Assembly: GCA_030620095.1 (NCBI GenBank)
Contig: JAUTXW010003599.1
Coordinates: 434,001 to 498,000, forward strand
Direction of reading: 5' to 3'
Source: Kuschelorhynchus macadamiae
Taxonomy: Eukaryota; Arthropoda; Insecta; Coleoptera; Curculionidae
Length of the DNA: 64,000 nt
Of the stretch, positions 21,972-32,759 are shown in pieces; position 1 is the stretch's first letter; every line of letters starts with the position of its first letter. Made by a program: the position numbers and the translations under genes. Under the pieces are notes generated by a model, which saw only the letters and a program-made list of their open reading frames with translations, was not told where the DNA came from and did no database searches.

Positions 21972-23400
21972 CTATTTGTAATCTAATTCGATTCTTCGAT
22001 CATTTTCTGCAAATTCGTCAATAACGTCATGATAAAAACGTCGATTCTCCGACATATTTTGGAGAAGTTGATTTGGACAATAGCGATGTATGCGAAAGTC
22101 TTTCCTCCCCTCGAAAAATTGCGTTCTACTGATGAACTTGTGGCATGTATTGTCAATACTAATTCACACAATTTCGACACTTCGGTGTAGGCATCTTCCA
22201 GCTCCTTGTCTTTTAAACATTGCACTAGTTCCTTAGCGTTATTTTTTGCGCTAATGTCATCAGTTTCGTAAATCACTTTTAGTTAGATCGCAGTAACACT
22301 CGGTCGAAGAACTGGCCATAATGAAGAAGAAGAGATTTAAACGCATCTTCTGGAAAAGTTTTTCCTTTAAATGCATCAAAATTGCAGAGCTCCAGGAATA
22401 TAAAATCATTTAAACCGTTAAATCTATAGTTTATTTGTTGCTGAATTTGATCGATTATTTCATAAAAGAGGCGTCTGTATGATGTTTGAACATCTCCGAC
22501 TTTGTCTGTTCGAAGACGCTTGGCTTGTGGCTCTACATTTAACGTAATCGTTTTCTCCCAAAATAGATTAAAGTCATCTCTTTTTTGGCTTAACGTGGAC
22601 TTAAAATCATCCACTTTTTTTAGGCAAAAAGCAATATCATTTCTTTTAGTTTGTAATATATTAAAAACATTGTCCGAGAATGGAAATATTTCTGAAAATA
22701 TGTTTAACAAATAATTAAAATTAAAATCTCTTTTCAAACAGTCCAAAAACCCCTAGAACTATTTATTGCTTCGGAGTCCCACGTTTCATTACTTTCTATT
22801 ATATTCTCAAATAGTTCAATCAGTGATTCACGATTTTCAGATACTGTTAACACAAGTCTTCCTTTATAGTTCCACCTAGTACGAGCTACTTTGGGCAATC
22901 GTTTGTGGACAATGGAGTCCAAAGCTTGTGTACGTTTTGTTGACTTGAAAAAAAAAAGCAGCCATGCCACTTAAAGTAACGAAAAATACTTTACACTCTT
23001 TAATGTGATTGATAGACCGGGATAAAACTAAATTTAATTTATGAGCAAAACAATGGACAAACACAGCACTTTGGAAAGTTTCTCGAACTTTAGCTTGCAG
23101 ACCCCCTAATTGTCCTGCTATCACTGCAGCTCCATCATAGATTTGAGCAATAATTTTTTCTCTCCATTAATTGCTTTAGTAACGTTATAAACTACGGTAT
23201 ATAATGCATCTGCTGTACGATTTTCGGACACATTTTTAAAATCTAAAAATCGCTATTGAATACTTCCGTCTGTTTTAACGTAGCGTATTACTATAGATAA
23301 ATGGCTAAAATTAATGATATCAGTTGTTTCGTCCAGAACAATAGCAATGAACCGCGCCTACTTCGTAGAAAAAAGTATTTTTCAAGAGGTTTAAGGAGCA
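21972..23400 (-). pseudogene. hAT transposase relic (ZMYM1-like), C-terminal two thirds
   Basis: Minus strand, in order: FIAIVLDETTDIINFSHLSI (first Asp), VIRYVKTDGSIQ, stop, RFLDFKNVSENRTADALYTV, then after a frameshift IAQIYDGAAVIAGQLGGLQA (second Asp), VFVHCFAHKLNLVLSRSINH and KRTQALDSIVHKRLPKVART with RWN. Then FDAFKGKTFPEDAFKSLLLH and ELVLTIHATSSSVERNFS, the hAT C-terminal dimerisation motif. The end reads RRFYHDVIDEFAENDRRIEL and stops at 21972. Domain order matches ZMYM1-type hAT proteins. At least one nonsense codon and three frameshifts; the N-terminal part is missing. The relic at 58296 carries that missing part of a similar protein. Confidence 0.92.
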
Positions 23401-23787
23401 AACATGAGCGTTTTTCTGGATCCCAATGACGACAGTAACTACTAGGAAGACAAATAGGACGAAACTATAATGCTACAAAAAAAAAACGGTTTTAGGGCCA
23501 AAATATTGACATTGAATGATTTCGTTCTTTATTTGTACCTTTATTTGCGTAATTTCATACAAATTATTAGTTGCCACTGGCATATAAATTCCCTTTAGAA
23601 ATAATTAAATCTATTCATATTCAAATTCCTTTTCAATCGTTTTTATCTTCTTTATAACCCATTTGTGTTGTGTCAGCCAAAAACTTAATATTTGTATAAA
23701 TATATTTACAGACCTCTGCCTTTTTGAAATAGACTATAGAAATGTATTTTCTATAATCTTCTACTTTACTATAATTTCCATAATCAG

Positions 23788-24038
23788 TGTGGGTTGTTAT
23801 TAAATTTCCCGGAGAAAATGCGCTTTTCGTCTTAAGATTTTAGAAGTTTTGGGGTTTTATGAGAACTTAAATCTTATAAGAAAGATAAATCAAACGTCTT
23901 TTCGAAATAGCTGAGTTTTAAACCTATTTGAAATTACTTTATCTGTCTCGACTTGATATATATGTTCACTAAAGCATATTTTAGAATGGTAGGGAGTTTT
24001 AAATTACCTATTTCAACCCCGGTTCGCTTATTAATTAT
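23788..24038. repeat. 250-bp direct repeat, right copy
   Basis: Same-orientation partner of 21608-21860 with small indels (for example AAATCTTATAAGAAAG inserted near 23870). Confidence 0.85.
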
Positions 24039-24189
24039 GTGCCAAGGCGTAATGAACGATCATTTATAATAATTTATCAAAAAAAAAAAAGAGAATATAC
24101 TTTGATATAAAAGTGAATGTTTTACTAAAGGTCCTTCCAGTTGTTAAATTTTCATAGTTTTTCTGTAAGATAGATACAAATTCGAGTAT

Positions 24190-24840
24190 TTAAAGGCAAG
24201 TAAGTGCTAAACTTTTATATCTCACAAAAAGTGATTTGCATTGGCCTCGGGCCTCAGCTTTGCACATGTAACGGATAGCCCGATTTTGCAAAAAAAAAAT
24301 AAAAAGTTGTTGGCTGCAGTTACCTGAAACGACTATACCAAAAGTTGGGTATGAATTTACAAATACAAAGTAAGCTATTCTTGCTGCAGTAATGCTGAGC
24401 TCATCTGAAACAATACGAACGGCATAACTGCCTCCTTCATCATTTAGATTATTTATGAGATTAATAAATTTCAACTTATTATCTAGATAGTATTCTCAAA
24501 AATTTCGTGTTTGATTTGTCTTCAACCGTAGTATCTGATAGGTAAAGATTATCATAGTTAAACCTATACATTAAAATGTTACATTTTAATACATTAAAAC
24601 TAAGATGATTCGCATCACACCATTTCATAATTAGGATCAGATTACTTCAGATATTTTCTTTCAATAGGTCTTCATTTTTATCTCGTCAGATAATGGTAGT
24701 ATCGTCCGCAAACAATGTCAAAGTTCCTTGTGGCATCCCACAAGAAATTGTATTTGATGTAGACGTCTTATAACCGTATTTAACTAACTGATTTCGATTT
24801 GTTAAATGCAACTTTAACCGGTTGTGGCAGTTAGCTTGAA
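24190..24840 (-). pseudogene. Non-LTR reverse transcriptase relic with internal deletion
   Basis: Minus strand from 24840: LKLHLTNRNQLVKYGYKTST, SNTISCGMPQGTLTLFADDT. The motif PQG is joined almost directly to FADD, whereas normally about 20 residues (SILGPLLFLIYIND-like) lie between, so a small in-frame deletion is present. It continues KWCDANHLSFNVLKCNILMY, then NNLNDEGGSYAVRIVSDELS, ITAARIAYFVF and NRAIRYMCKAEARGQCKSLF. A stop follows ADDTTII. A dead LINE copy (jockey/CR1-like group). Confidence 0.85.
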
Positions 24841-25039
24841 ATCCATAGTGCTTTAACTTTTTAAGGCAGCAACTATATCTTAATAAGTTTTTTCCTAGAA
24901 AGGAAAATATTGCATCTCCGGTACTTTTTGAATTTTGTATTATATATTATGTATCTATATAACAGCTTTATCGCTGCACCTCGGTGACAAGCACGTTCAG
25001 CAGACTGTATGGAAAATTATTGAAGATGTTAGTTGAGGA

Positions 25040-26160
25040 TGAATAGAACTAGAAGAACAGGCGGGATTTAAAGCTAGCCGTTCATGCATTGACCCCTTAT
25101 TCACTTTTACCTAACTCAACGAAAAGAAAATAGCTGGAAACAGTCAAAATCATCTAATCTTCGTAGACCTGACAAAAGCATATGACACCGTTACTCTTAA
25201 TAAACTATGGCCATTACTTGAAAATTCAACAATTGACATTACATTAGTAACAGCAGTCCAACAATTTTATTATAATGTTCATTCAAAAATTAAAGCTAAT
25301 AACCGATTTTCTGATAGTTTTATCGTGACTAAAGGCTTAAGAGTAGGCTGCAATTTATTCCCAAGGTTATTTAAGGTTTGTCTAAACACAGCTTTAAAGA
25401 AATGAAGAAGGTCATGGAATGGCCATTCAAGTAAATGACCATATAAGCCTACACACTTTCCATTTTGCCGATGACCATGTGGTGATTGCACAAGACTAGA
25501 AAGGCCTAGATTTTATGACAAATCGGCTAATGCGCGTATGCGAAGGGTGTGCATAGGAGGGGAAAACGGAAATCTAAATATCGATGAAGGAAAAGGAATT
25601 TTCCCATGTACGGGGTACATCTACTTAGGAACAACATGGACGAACCGAAAATGAAATCGAAACAGAATTGTAAAAGAAAAGAAAATAATAGGAACCCTAA
25701 GCTCACTACTACGGTCAAAAACAATTTCGAAACACAAAAAAGACAACTATATAACAAACGCGTGGTGCTGTATGGATCTAAAACTTTGCAGCTAAATAAT
25801 AGAACATAACAAAAACTACTAGTACTGGAAATGCACTTCTTGCGGAGACCGGCGGTAATATCCAGACTAATGCATATAACAATGAAAGGGTAGGAAAAAT
25901 ACTGGACTAAACAACAACAGCAATAGACAAAGTGCAAGAAAATAGCTCTACTGGTACGGACACGTTGAAAGAATGAACAATAATATTTTACCCAAACAAA
26001 TTATAGAATAGCAGAGAAATGAAAGAAAGAAAACAGGAAGACCAAAGACGACTTGGATTAGTGGAGTTCAGAAGGCACTGCCCGAGAGAGATTTGTCTCT
26101 AGGAACATGGATGAATAGACGCTAGTGGAAACTGGGAACCAGAACGCGCAGGACGCTATA
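25040..26160 (+). pseudogene. RTE-like non-LTR reverse transcriptase relic, 3' half
   Basis: Reads QAGFKASRSCIDPLFTFTQL, NHLIFVDLTKAYDTVTLNKL (first catalytic Asp), FIVTKGLRVGCNLFPRLFKV and CLNTALKK, then stops. Beyond, shifted frames give FADD-like sequence (HFPFCR*PCGDC), GENGNLNIDEGKGIFPCTGY, IYLGTTW and, near the end, LYWYGHVERMNNNILPKQII and RKKTGRPKTTWISGVQKALP. It ends in a few bases and a TA microsatellite, which is how RTE-type elements end. Many stops. Confidence 0.85.
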
Positions 26161-26168
26161 AGCCTATA

Positions 26169-26487
<319 letters not shown>

Positions 26488-26548
26488 ATTTAAAAACGCA
26501 TAGTAGGAATAAAATTAAAACAAATTTAATTTAATTTTTGTTACATTT

Positions 26549-26589
26549 TTATAGACGTTTCGACCATTTATGGTTGGTCTTCATCAGTA
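26549..26589 (-). ncRNA. Hammerhead-ribozyme-like motif, left palindrome arm
   Basis: Mirror copy of the motif at 26838-26878: on the minus strand CTGATGA (26587-26581), the 5-bp stem II, then GAAACGTC (26561-26554). The core is intact. Confidence 0.6.
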
Positions 26590-26837
26590 TTTTTTTGTGT
26601 GTCTGTAACAATAGAAAACCGAGATAAGATATTTTTCTTAAAAGACTATTATATATTGTATGGACAAATTATTAATAATATTATTTTAACATTTTAGATG
26701 ACTTACCATAAGAATCAATGGTAAGTCATCTAAAATGTTAAAATAATATTATTAATAATTTGTCCATACAATTTATAATAGTCTTTTAAGAAAAATATCT
26801 TATCTCGGTTTTCTATTGTTACAGACACACAAAAAAA

Positions 26838-26878
26838 TACTGATGAAGACCAACCATAAATGGTCGAAACGTCTATAA
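26838..26878 (+). ncRNA. Hammerhead-ribozyme-like motif, right palindrome arm
   Basis: Core CTGATGA (26840-26846), then GACCA...TGGTC able to form a 5-bp stem II with loop ACCATAAA, then GAAAC and GTC (26871-26873). Stem I has at least 3 pairs (ATA before CTGATGA with TAT after GTC). Stem III is minimal, as in Penelope-like hammerheads that act as dimers. All core bases I can check are intact; cleavage would be after GUC at 26873. Confidence 0.6.
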
Positions 26879-27003
26879 AAATGTAGCAAAAATGAAATTA
26901 AATTTGTTTTAATTTTATTCGTACTATCGAACCAAAATACCCAAGAAAACAAAATTAGAATATATATGTATAAAAGGTTCAGAACTAAACAAAAAAAAAT
27001 CTC

Positions 27004-27007
<4 letters not shown>

Positions 27008-27046
<39 letters not shown>

Positions 27047-27074
27047 TATAATATATATATATATATATTTATAT

Positions 27075-27160
<86 letters not shown>
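27008..27160. repeat. TA microsatellite cluster
   Basis: Several TA runs with short interruptions between 27008 and 27160. Confidence 0.95.
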
Positions 27161-27163
<3 letters not shown>

Positions 27164-28290
27164 CGGGCACCCGCAATTCGTTCGCGTATATGAGTATAAT
27201 GAAAGGGATGTAAAGAGGTATATTATATCGCCTCATATTATATATCTCTTTATAAACCACGTTTGTTGTTTTATTTATCTGGCTGTAAAATATATACTAC
27301 GCGAATTATATATATATATGCGATATATAAAGTTGACCATGGGAAGAATAATATATATAATATATACCCCCCGCATTTATAATGGTATATAACTACATCT
27401 ATTATAGCATGTTAATTGTGGAGCAATAATTTTTCCAATAAATAGATTTATTTCATATATATATATGCTATTTTTTGGTGTTAATATATATATATATATC
27501 TCTATAACCAAGAAGCGGTTTTATTTTGACAACTTTCGAGTTCACTATAAACATTTAAGGTATATATATATATGGAAACTGAGTATATAAGAGTATATAT
27601 ATATATCGAATATATATATTCTAAAATCATATATATATATATATAATAGCTTTATACGGCAAATATATATATAATATATATATCGCAAAAATTAATCAAT
27701 GATATATTTTTTCTAAAATATATATATATGAATTTATATAAAAAATCTTTAAATATATAATAAAATAAAATAAAAAGCACGTGTTATATATATGTTTTAT
27801 CCGGGGAATGATTGTTTTTTAAATATAAAAATATAATATTAAATGGTTTATATATATATATATATATATATCTTATATTTTTAAAAAATTTTAAAATATA
27901 TAATAAAATAAAATATAAATATATTATATATATATTATATATATCCGGTTTTTTAAATAAAATATATTATAATATTTAAGGGATGGTTTTACCCCTTTGT
28001 ACACATAGTATGAATTTTTTAAAAATCCTAAAATATGTAAAAAATAAATTAAAAAACACGTGTTCAAGCGTTTTCTGAAAAACTGGCCGTTTTTTAAATA
28101 AAAAATATTGTAATATTTAAGGGATGTTTTCACGCTCTTGGAATTTGAGTTTACAAAAATCTCTTCTTGTCGAACTTCTACACCCTAAAATCAACTTGTA
28201 TGCCAAAATTCAGCCTTTTTCCTCAAGCGGTTTGAGTTGGAGCGAGATGAGTGAGTCAGTCAACTAAGTCTTTTATATATTAGTATAGAT
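27161..28290. repeat. TA-peppered dispersed repeat with tandem 125-bp units
   Basis: It starts GCGGGCACCCGCAATTCGTT and ends GAGCGAGATGAGTGAGTCAG followed by TTTTATATATTAGTATAGAT, which looks like a known type of dispersed invertebrate repeat. Units near 27720-27850, 27885-28010 and 28020-28135 share AAAATATGTAAAAAATAAA, CACGTGTT and AATATTTAAGGGATG. Short TA runs break up the first two units but not the last. Confidence 0.6.
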
Positions 28291-28557
28291 ATATAAGAAA
28301 ACAGAAATATCAATTTCCGTGCGGTTCTTGGTTGTAAAAGGTTATATGAAAGAACCGGATGAGGGATTACTTCTTCATCAATGTGTCAAGAAACGACCAA
28401 AATATAACGCTTTGTTTATTTCGGAACCAAGGAGCCATTCTGCGACCGTGGTATCTGCACCGGCAATTCTTATTAGGCAGTTTCCTTGGGGGGGTATCAT
28501 TATTAGAATCGAATCACCCAAAAACTGAAAGAAACAATGGACTTTGAAAGTCGATGC

Positions 28558-28560
<3 letters not shown>

Positions 28561-28602
<42 letters not shown>
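28561..28602. repeat. (TA)n microsatellite
   Basis: About 20 TA repeats. Short ORFs just before it (28319-28547) have no recognised family. Confidence 0.95.
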
Positions 28603-28604
<2 letters not shown>

Positions 28605-29660
28605 AGCCAACTGAGAATTTAACGTGACTTATTGTTAATTAGCATAATAAGTAAATAAAATTCAGTTATTTTGTTCTTCCATACATTGTCGCTTTTGGCC
28701 AGATTAACGAAAAAAAAATTTTATTCCAAATTTTAGGGATATTTTTTTGTTAATTTATATAACGTTTTCATGTCGTTTTTAAAAATGTGCAATTTACCTA
28801 TAGAAAAATTGTCTATATTGAGTGGCCTATACAGCAGATAGTCTCAAATAAATTCGATATGCCGCGCATTCCGGTCACATCCTTTTTTCGTGTAAAGTTT
28901 GTAAATTTTATCGCCGAACCGGATGATTGACGTTTTCGTCGGATTTTACCATTCCTTTTGATTTCTCTACGAATTTCTTACACTTGTCAGTTCCTTTATT
29001 TTCGGCGGAGCTAAATCGCTCAAAAGTCCCGGCACGTTTCCCAAACCATATACAAGATAAATTCGGGCGTTCCGATATATTGATCAAACTTATTTTTATC
29101 TCCTAAAGGATAACCATATTTAGGAAGTGAAAAAAATGAGATTATTTTAAGTGTCCATAAAATTTTGAAATTAAATTTAGTTTAAAGGCGGATTTTAGAA
29201 GCTGAATTTAGATAAAACTGAACTGAAGTTTGATAAATTTCACAGTGGTGTATAGTTTGGCGCGCGAATCTGAGGCTATGAAACGAATGCAAGTATTTAT
29301 GGAAACGGTGCATTGCTCATTGACGATTGGCTAAAACCCTACATATCCATAAAAATGGCCTGCTTTTGACAAACCTTCCCCTTTCGTCGGGGTTTCAGAT
29401 CCGTGCTGCGTACTATATCACTGACAATCCGGTAATTAAACTATTTTTTTTATTTTGTATTTGTATAAAGTTGCACAAACTCGAAATTAAATTTTTTTAA
29501 TAAGCCAATGTTTCAACATCACGATAAATATTTTTGAACCAGAGACTCTGGCAACATAGTGCTTGTGGCGTCAGAAGTCCTAATGCTTTGGTAAATAGAA
29601 AACGATATTTTCCCGAAATTCGAAATTACGTCAACTGTTAACTTCATTTTGAAGTTATTC
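28603..29660. other. ey intron 1, no gene recognised
   Basis: Mixed composition with patches richer in GC (28860-29050, 29240-29400). No coding frame could be assigned. Confidence 0.35.
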
Positions 29661-29719
29661 AGTCTTTGTTGAATTTATTTTTACGTCTCTCTATAAAACG
29701 ATGGAAAAAGGAGGTGAAC

Positions 29720-29905
29720 AAAAGAATTAAAAGCTGTTTTGTTGAATATTTGCAAAAAGACATCGGCAAACTCGCCAGGAAAAATGTTGTCTCCGATTCT
29801 AGAAATGGTGATAAAAGGAAATCGTGGTTTGAAGTAATTAGAAGAGAAGTTTCAAATAGGAAAACTTATTTTTAATATTGTGAGGATCATTTTAACGGGA
29901 GCATT
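29720..29905 (+). pseudogene. THAP-type zinc-finger fragment
   Basis: Reads CFVEYLQKDIGKLARKNVVS, KRKSWFEVIRREVSNRKTYF, stop, YCEDHFN. The pattern C...W(F/E)..RR.....CE.HF is the THAP DNA-binding finger (family: C..PxC, ...+W...+R, CxxHF). The second Cys of the first pair is absent, and TAA at 29873-29875 sits one residue before YCEDHF. THAP fingers occur in P-element transposases and host proteins; which one this derives from is unknown. Non-functional as it stands. Confidence 0.55.
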
Positions 29906-30088
29906 AGAAAAGAAAAAAAGTTTTTGAAGAGCCGGTTTGCATTTACTAAGGCTAAAGAAGGCAGGAAAAAATTAAAAACCCTATTAAAACCTATTGTTCA
30001 AGTTTTGTTAATGATAATTTAAAACATTTTTACACTACGCATTACATTATTCACCATTTAATTTTAGACTGGCTTGTATTTCCATGTA

Positions 30089-30152
30089 TACAGGGTGTAC
30101 CAATTTTGCTGGGACGACAGCAGTTATAAAATTTTAAATGGGACACCCTGTA
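30089..30152. mobile_element. 64-bp TIR-only micro-element
   Basis: TACAGGGTGTACCAATTTT at the left and AAATGGGACACCCTGTA at the right, TA-bounded; interior about 30 bp. Confidence 0.65.
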
Positions 30153-30282
30153 TTTTTGTCCATTAATTAATTCCTTGTCAAAAATAAACACAAGTTACCA
30201 ATTTAAACTGTAGTTGATATCTGCGTAGTTTCCGAGATAATAAAGGTTATGTGTGAATTTTTGAAAACTGAAAACCATCAAT

Positions 30283-30486
30283 TCATATACGGAATACAAT
30301 TTTTTTTTTCTACACCTTTACCAAGGTGGACATACTACGAAATCAATCTTGAATCTTTTTAAAGTGAAAAAAGTCGATTTTTTTAAATATAATACCCACT
30401 ATGTTGTTCAAGATTGATTATGTAATACGTCCACCCTGTATAGGTGTGGACAAAAATTTTGTATTCCGTATATGCATTGATGCTTT
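30283..30486. mobile_element. 200-bp palindromic MITE-like element
   Basis: Arms GAATACAATTTTT, CTACACCTTTACCAAGGTGG and GAAATCAATCTTGAA pair with TTCAAGATTGATTATGTAAT, CCACCCTGTATAGGTGTGGA and AAATTTTGTATTCCG. Non-coding. Confidence 0.75.
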
Positions 30487-30539
30487 ATAAACTGGAAAAT
30501 ACCACTCAAACGCCTAATATTAGGTTTTTGCTATTTTTT

Positions 30540-30540
<1 letters not shown>

Positions 30541-30570
<30 letters not shown>

Positions 30571-30571
30571 A
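30541..30571. repeat. (TAA)n microsatellite
   Basis: About ten TAA/AAT units. Confidence 0.95.
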
Positions 30572-30831
30572 GGTCTTTATTCAATTATACATTTATTGTA
30601 AATCAGTCTATAATAAAGATATTGGGCGAGATTCCGTTCAGGAAATAAATAAAACAAAACAAAAAATAAGATATTTAGATTACAATTCTTTCGATTTTAC
30701 TATCTTATACCTCAAAAATATACATACTAACTAAACATCAGAAAAGGCTCACAAACAGTGATGCTAGAAAAAATATATCTTAATTTAAGCATAACTGGAT
30801 ACAATGGATATATTATGTTGAGCAAAAGTAT

Positions 30832-31950
30832 TCAGATGCTCTCCAAGACCAACGACCTAAATTTTGTTCTGGATATATTTTGTTTTAAAAAATCAAAGGC
30901 ATATGCATTAAGGCATTTAGCAATGTTATAAGAAAACGATCGTTTGTTGTGTACAGTGTGAAGGAATGGTGAATGTTCCCTTAAACGTATGGAGGAGTTT
31001 TTCGGCAAACAATTGAGCAAAATTGGCAAGCTGAGTGCAATCGCCGCCTCTATTGCTTGGTCAACCAACCAATCTCCGTTAACTTATGCGTGATGTGTTC
31101 CAATTTTCTTATACCGTAGATTATTCCCAAACAAGAATTTTGCAGTTTTTTGTATTCGTTTGGAATCATAGATAAATAGTGTCGCAGTAATTCAGATGGG
31201 AGAGTACCAGACTTTCACACAACATAGCTCTAATATCTCTATCAAGAAAATGCCGATTTTGAAAGACTAGTTTTAGATTGTTATATGCCTTTCATAATGA
31301 GTATGAAATATGAGAAAAAAATCTTAATTCTTGATCCATATAGAGACCCAGTTTTTGAATATTGTTTTTAGAAGTAATATTGCTTTTGTCTATTTTTAGT
31401 AGGTGGCTGTAATTATCCAGAAAATATTCTCTATCGTTCTTTTTACCAAATAAAATTTCTGTCGTTTTTTGAGGGTTTAATTTTAATGAATCGTTATTAG
31501 AAAACTGACCTAAATTGCTTAAATCAAAATGTATAACTGATATAGCCTGTAGACACTCGTCAGGATTGAAGGATATATATTATAGCTGAACATCGTCAGC
31601 ATAATAGTGCTGATGACAAGAATTAAATGCTCTAGGAAATATTGCTATATAAATACTAAAGAGCAAAGGTGACGGAATGGACTCTTGTGGAAGACCGGTG
31701 AGAAGATCTAAAAAGGATGATTGTTTTCTATGATAGACAACAGCTTGCGATCTTCCTGCTAAGAATCCAGACAAGAGATTTATCGCTGACGTTGAAAGAC
31801 CAATATATTGCACAATAGCCTTTAATACGTCATGTCTGATCGTGTCAAACGCTCTAGAATAGTCAAACAGCATGAGAACAGTCAGTTTGTCACCATCCGA
31901 GGCCCTAAGTATGTCATCGCCAATGTCCCTTATTCTGTACATAGTTAACT
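30832..31950 (-). pseudogene. Non-LTR reverse transcriptase relic, catalytic and C-terminal part
   Basis: ATG-like 31942: MYRIRDIGDDILRASDGDKL, VLMLFDYSRAFDTIRHDVLK (first catalytic Asp), LTGLPQESIPSPLLFSIYIA (LPQG motif as LPQE) and CHQHYYADDVQL (catalytic Asp pair). It continues with stops through SLKLNPQKTTEILFGKKNDR, LGLYMDQELRFFSHIS and LCESLVLSHLNYCDTIY, ending SPFLHTVHNKRSFSYNIAKC and FDFLKQNISR. It covers palm to C-terminus of a jockey/CR1-type element. It abuts a + strand fragment of another reverse transcriptase. Confidence 0.9.
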
Positions 31951-31959
31951 TCTGTCTTG

Positions 31960-32240
31960 AACAGATCTAATATCCAAAACATTGGAAAATAGCAATAATT
32001 AAACCATTGCCTAAGATAAGCAATCCAACAGAATTCGGTGACATTCGCTTTATCCCCTACTCCCATTACTATCGAAAATCTTAGAAAAGGTAGTTAATCG
32101 ACAGGTTTATAACTTTGTAGAATATAATGCATTTTTTCCTGAATATCAGTCTGGTTTTAGAGAGTCCCATAGTACTATTGCCGCACCCTTAAATGTTAGC
32201 AATGACATCTGCAATGTAATTGATAATAAAAAAGTGGAGG
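31960..32240 (+). pseudogene. Non-LTR reverse transcriptase relic, N-terminal part, head-to-head
   Basis: Reads YPKHWKIAIIKPLPKISNPT, EFGDIRFI, after a frameshift LLSKILEKVVNRQVYNF, FFPEYQSGFRESHS and LNVSNDICNVIDNKK. This is the start of a LINE reverse transcriptase (family: W+.....P..K...P....D+RPI...P...K..E+). It stops before the first catalytic Asp. It overlaps the protein region also covered by the minus-strand piece, with different residues, so the two pieces come from different copies. Confidence 0.85.
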
Positions 32241-32759
32241 CCCTGGTACAGTTCGAACTCGAACCTCATGAAAATTGGAAGCCAGTCATTTTTTAAACTG
32301 TAATTTAGCAACATATTTTGACCTTAAAGTCTCAAATAGTTTTCTTATTCCTACGTTCTTTTTGTTAACGAATATCCACTTTAATTTACCAATTTACTAC
32401 GGTTTTTATTTCATTAACATATCTTAAAAACCTTTTATTTTTATTTTGATTTTTCTGATTCAAACACATTTTAAACACAAATAAAACAGTAATGAGTTTA
32501 AACTCCTTCTCGTGGAACTATAAGGGAGATGGTCCACAGACAACACAGACAGACAGACAGGACAGAGATCTGTTTATTTACAATAATTTATAACTCATTT
32601 TACAAATTTTTAACCAATGCAGAAATAGTCTACAAAATATTGTTTATATCAAATACTCAAAAAATATCACTTTCAAATCGGGGTTGATATTTGAAATTGA
32701 CATTCTAAGTTCTCAAAAGAACTAATCTAACCTAAATTTGTGTCTTCAAAGCAGCCATG

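Larger units (their letters stand above)
26500..26927. repeat. Near-perfect 430-bp palindrome
   Basis: The arms 26500-26708 and 26719-26927 are inverted copies with only a few differences. The loop is about 10 bp (TAAGAATCAA). Landmarks: TTTATAGACGTTTCGACCAT on the left, its complement ATGGTCGAAACGTCTATAAA on the right. Each arm contains a hammerhead-like motif on its outward-reading strand. It is likely a head-to-head dimer of a Penelope-like or retrozyme terminal repeat. Confidence 0.92.

Noticed and set aside
27161..28290. CRISPR-like array from regularly spaced repeats
   Set aside because: Units are tandem and AT-rich without unique spacers, in a eukaryotic intron.
30832..32240. Single LINE with a twin-priming 5' inversion
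   Set aside because: The two pieces overlap in protein coordinates with different residues, which argues for two copies.
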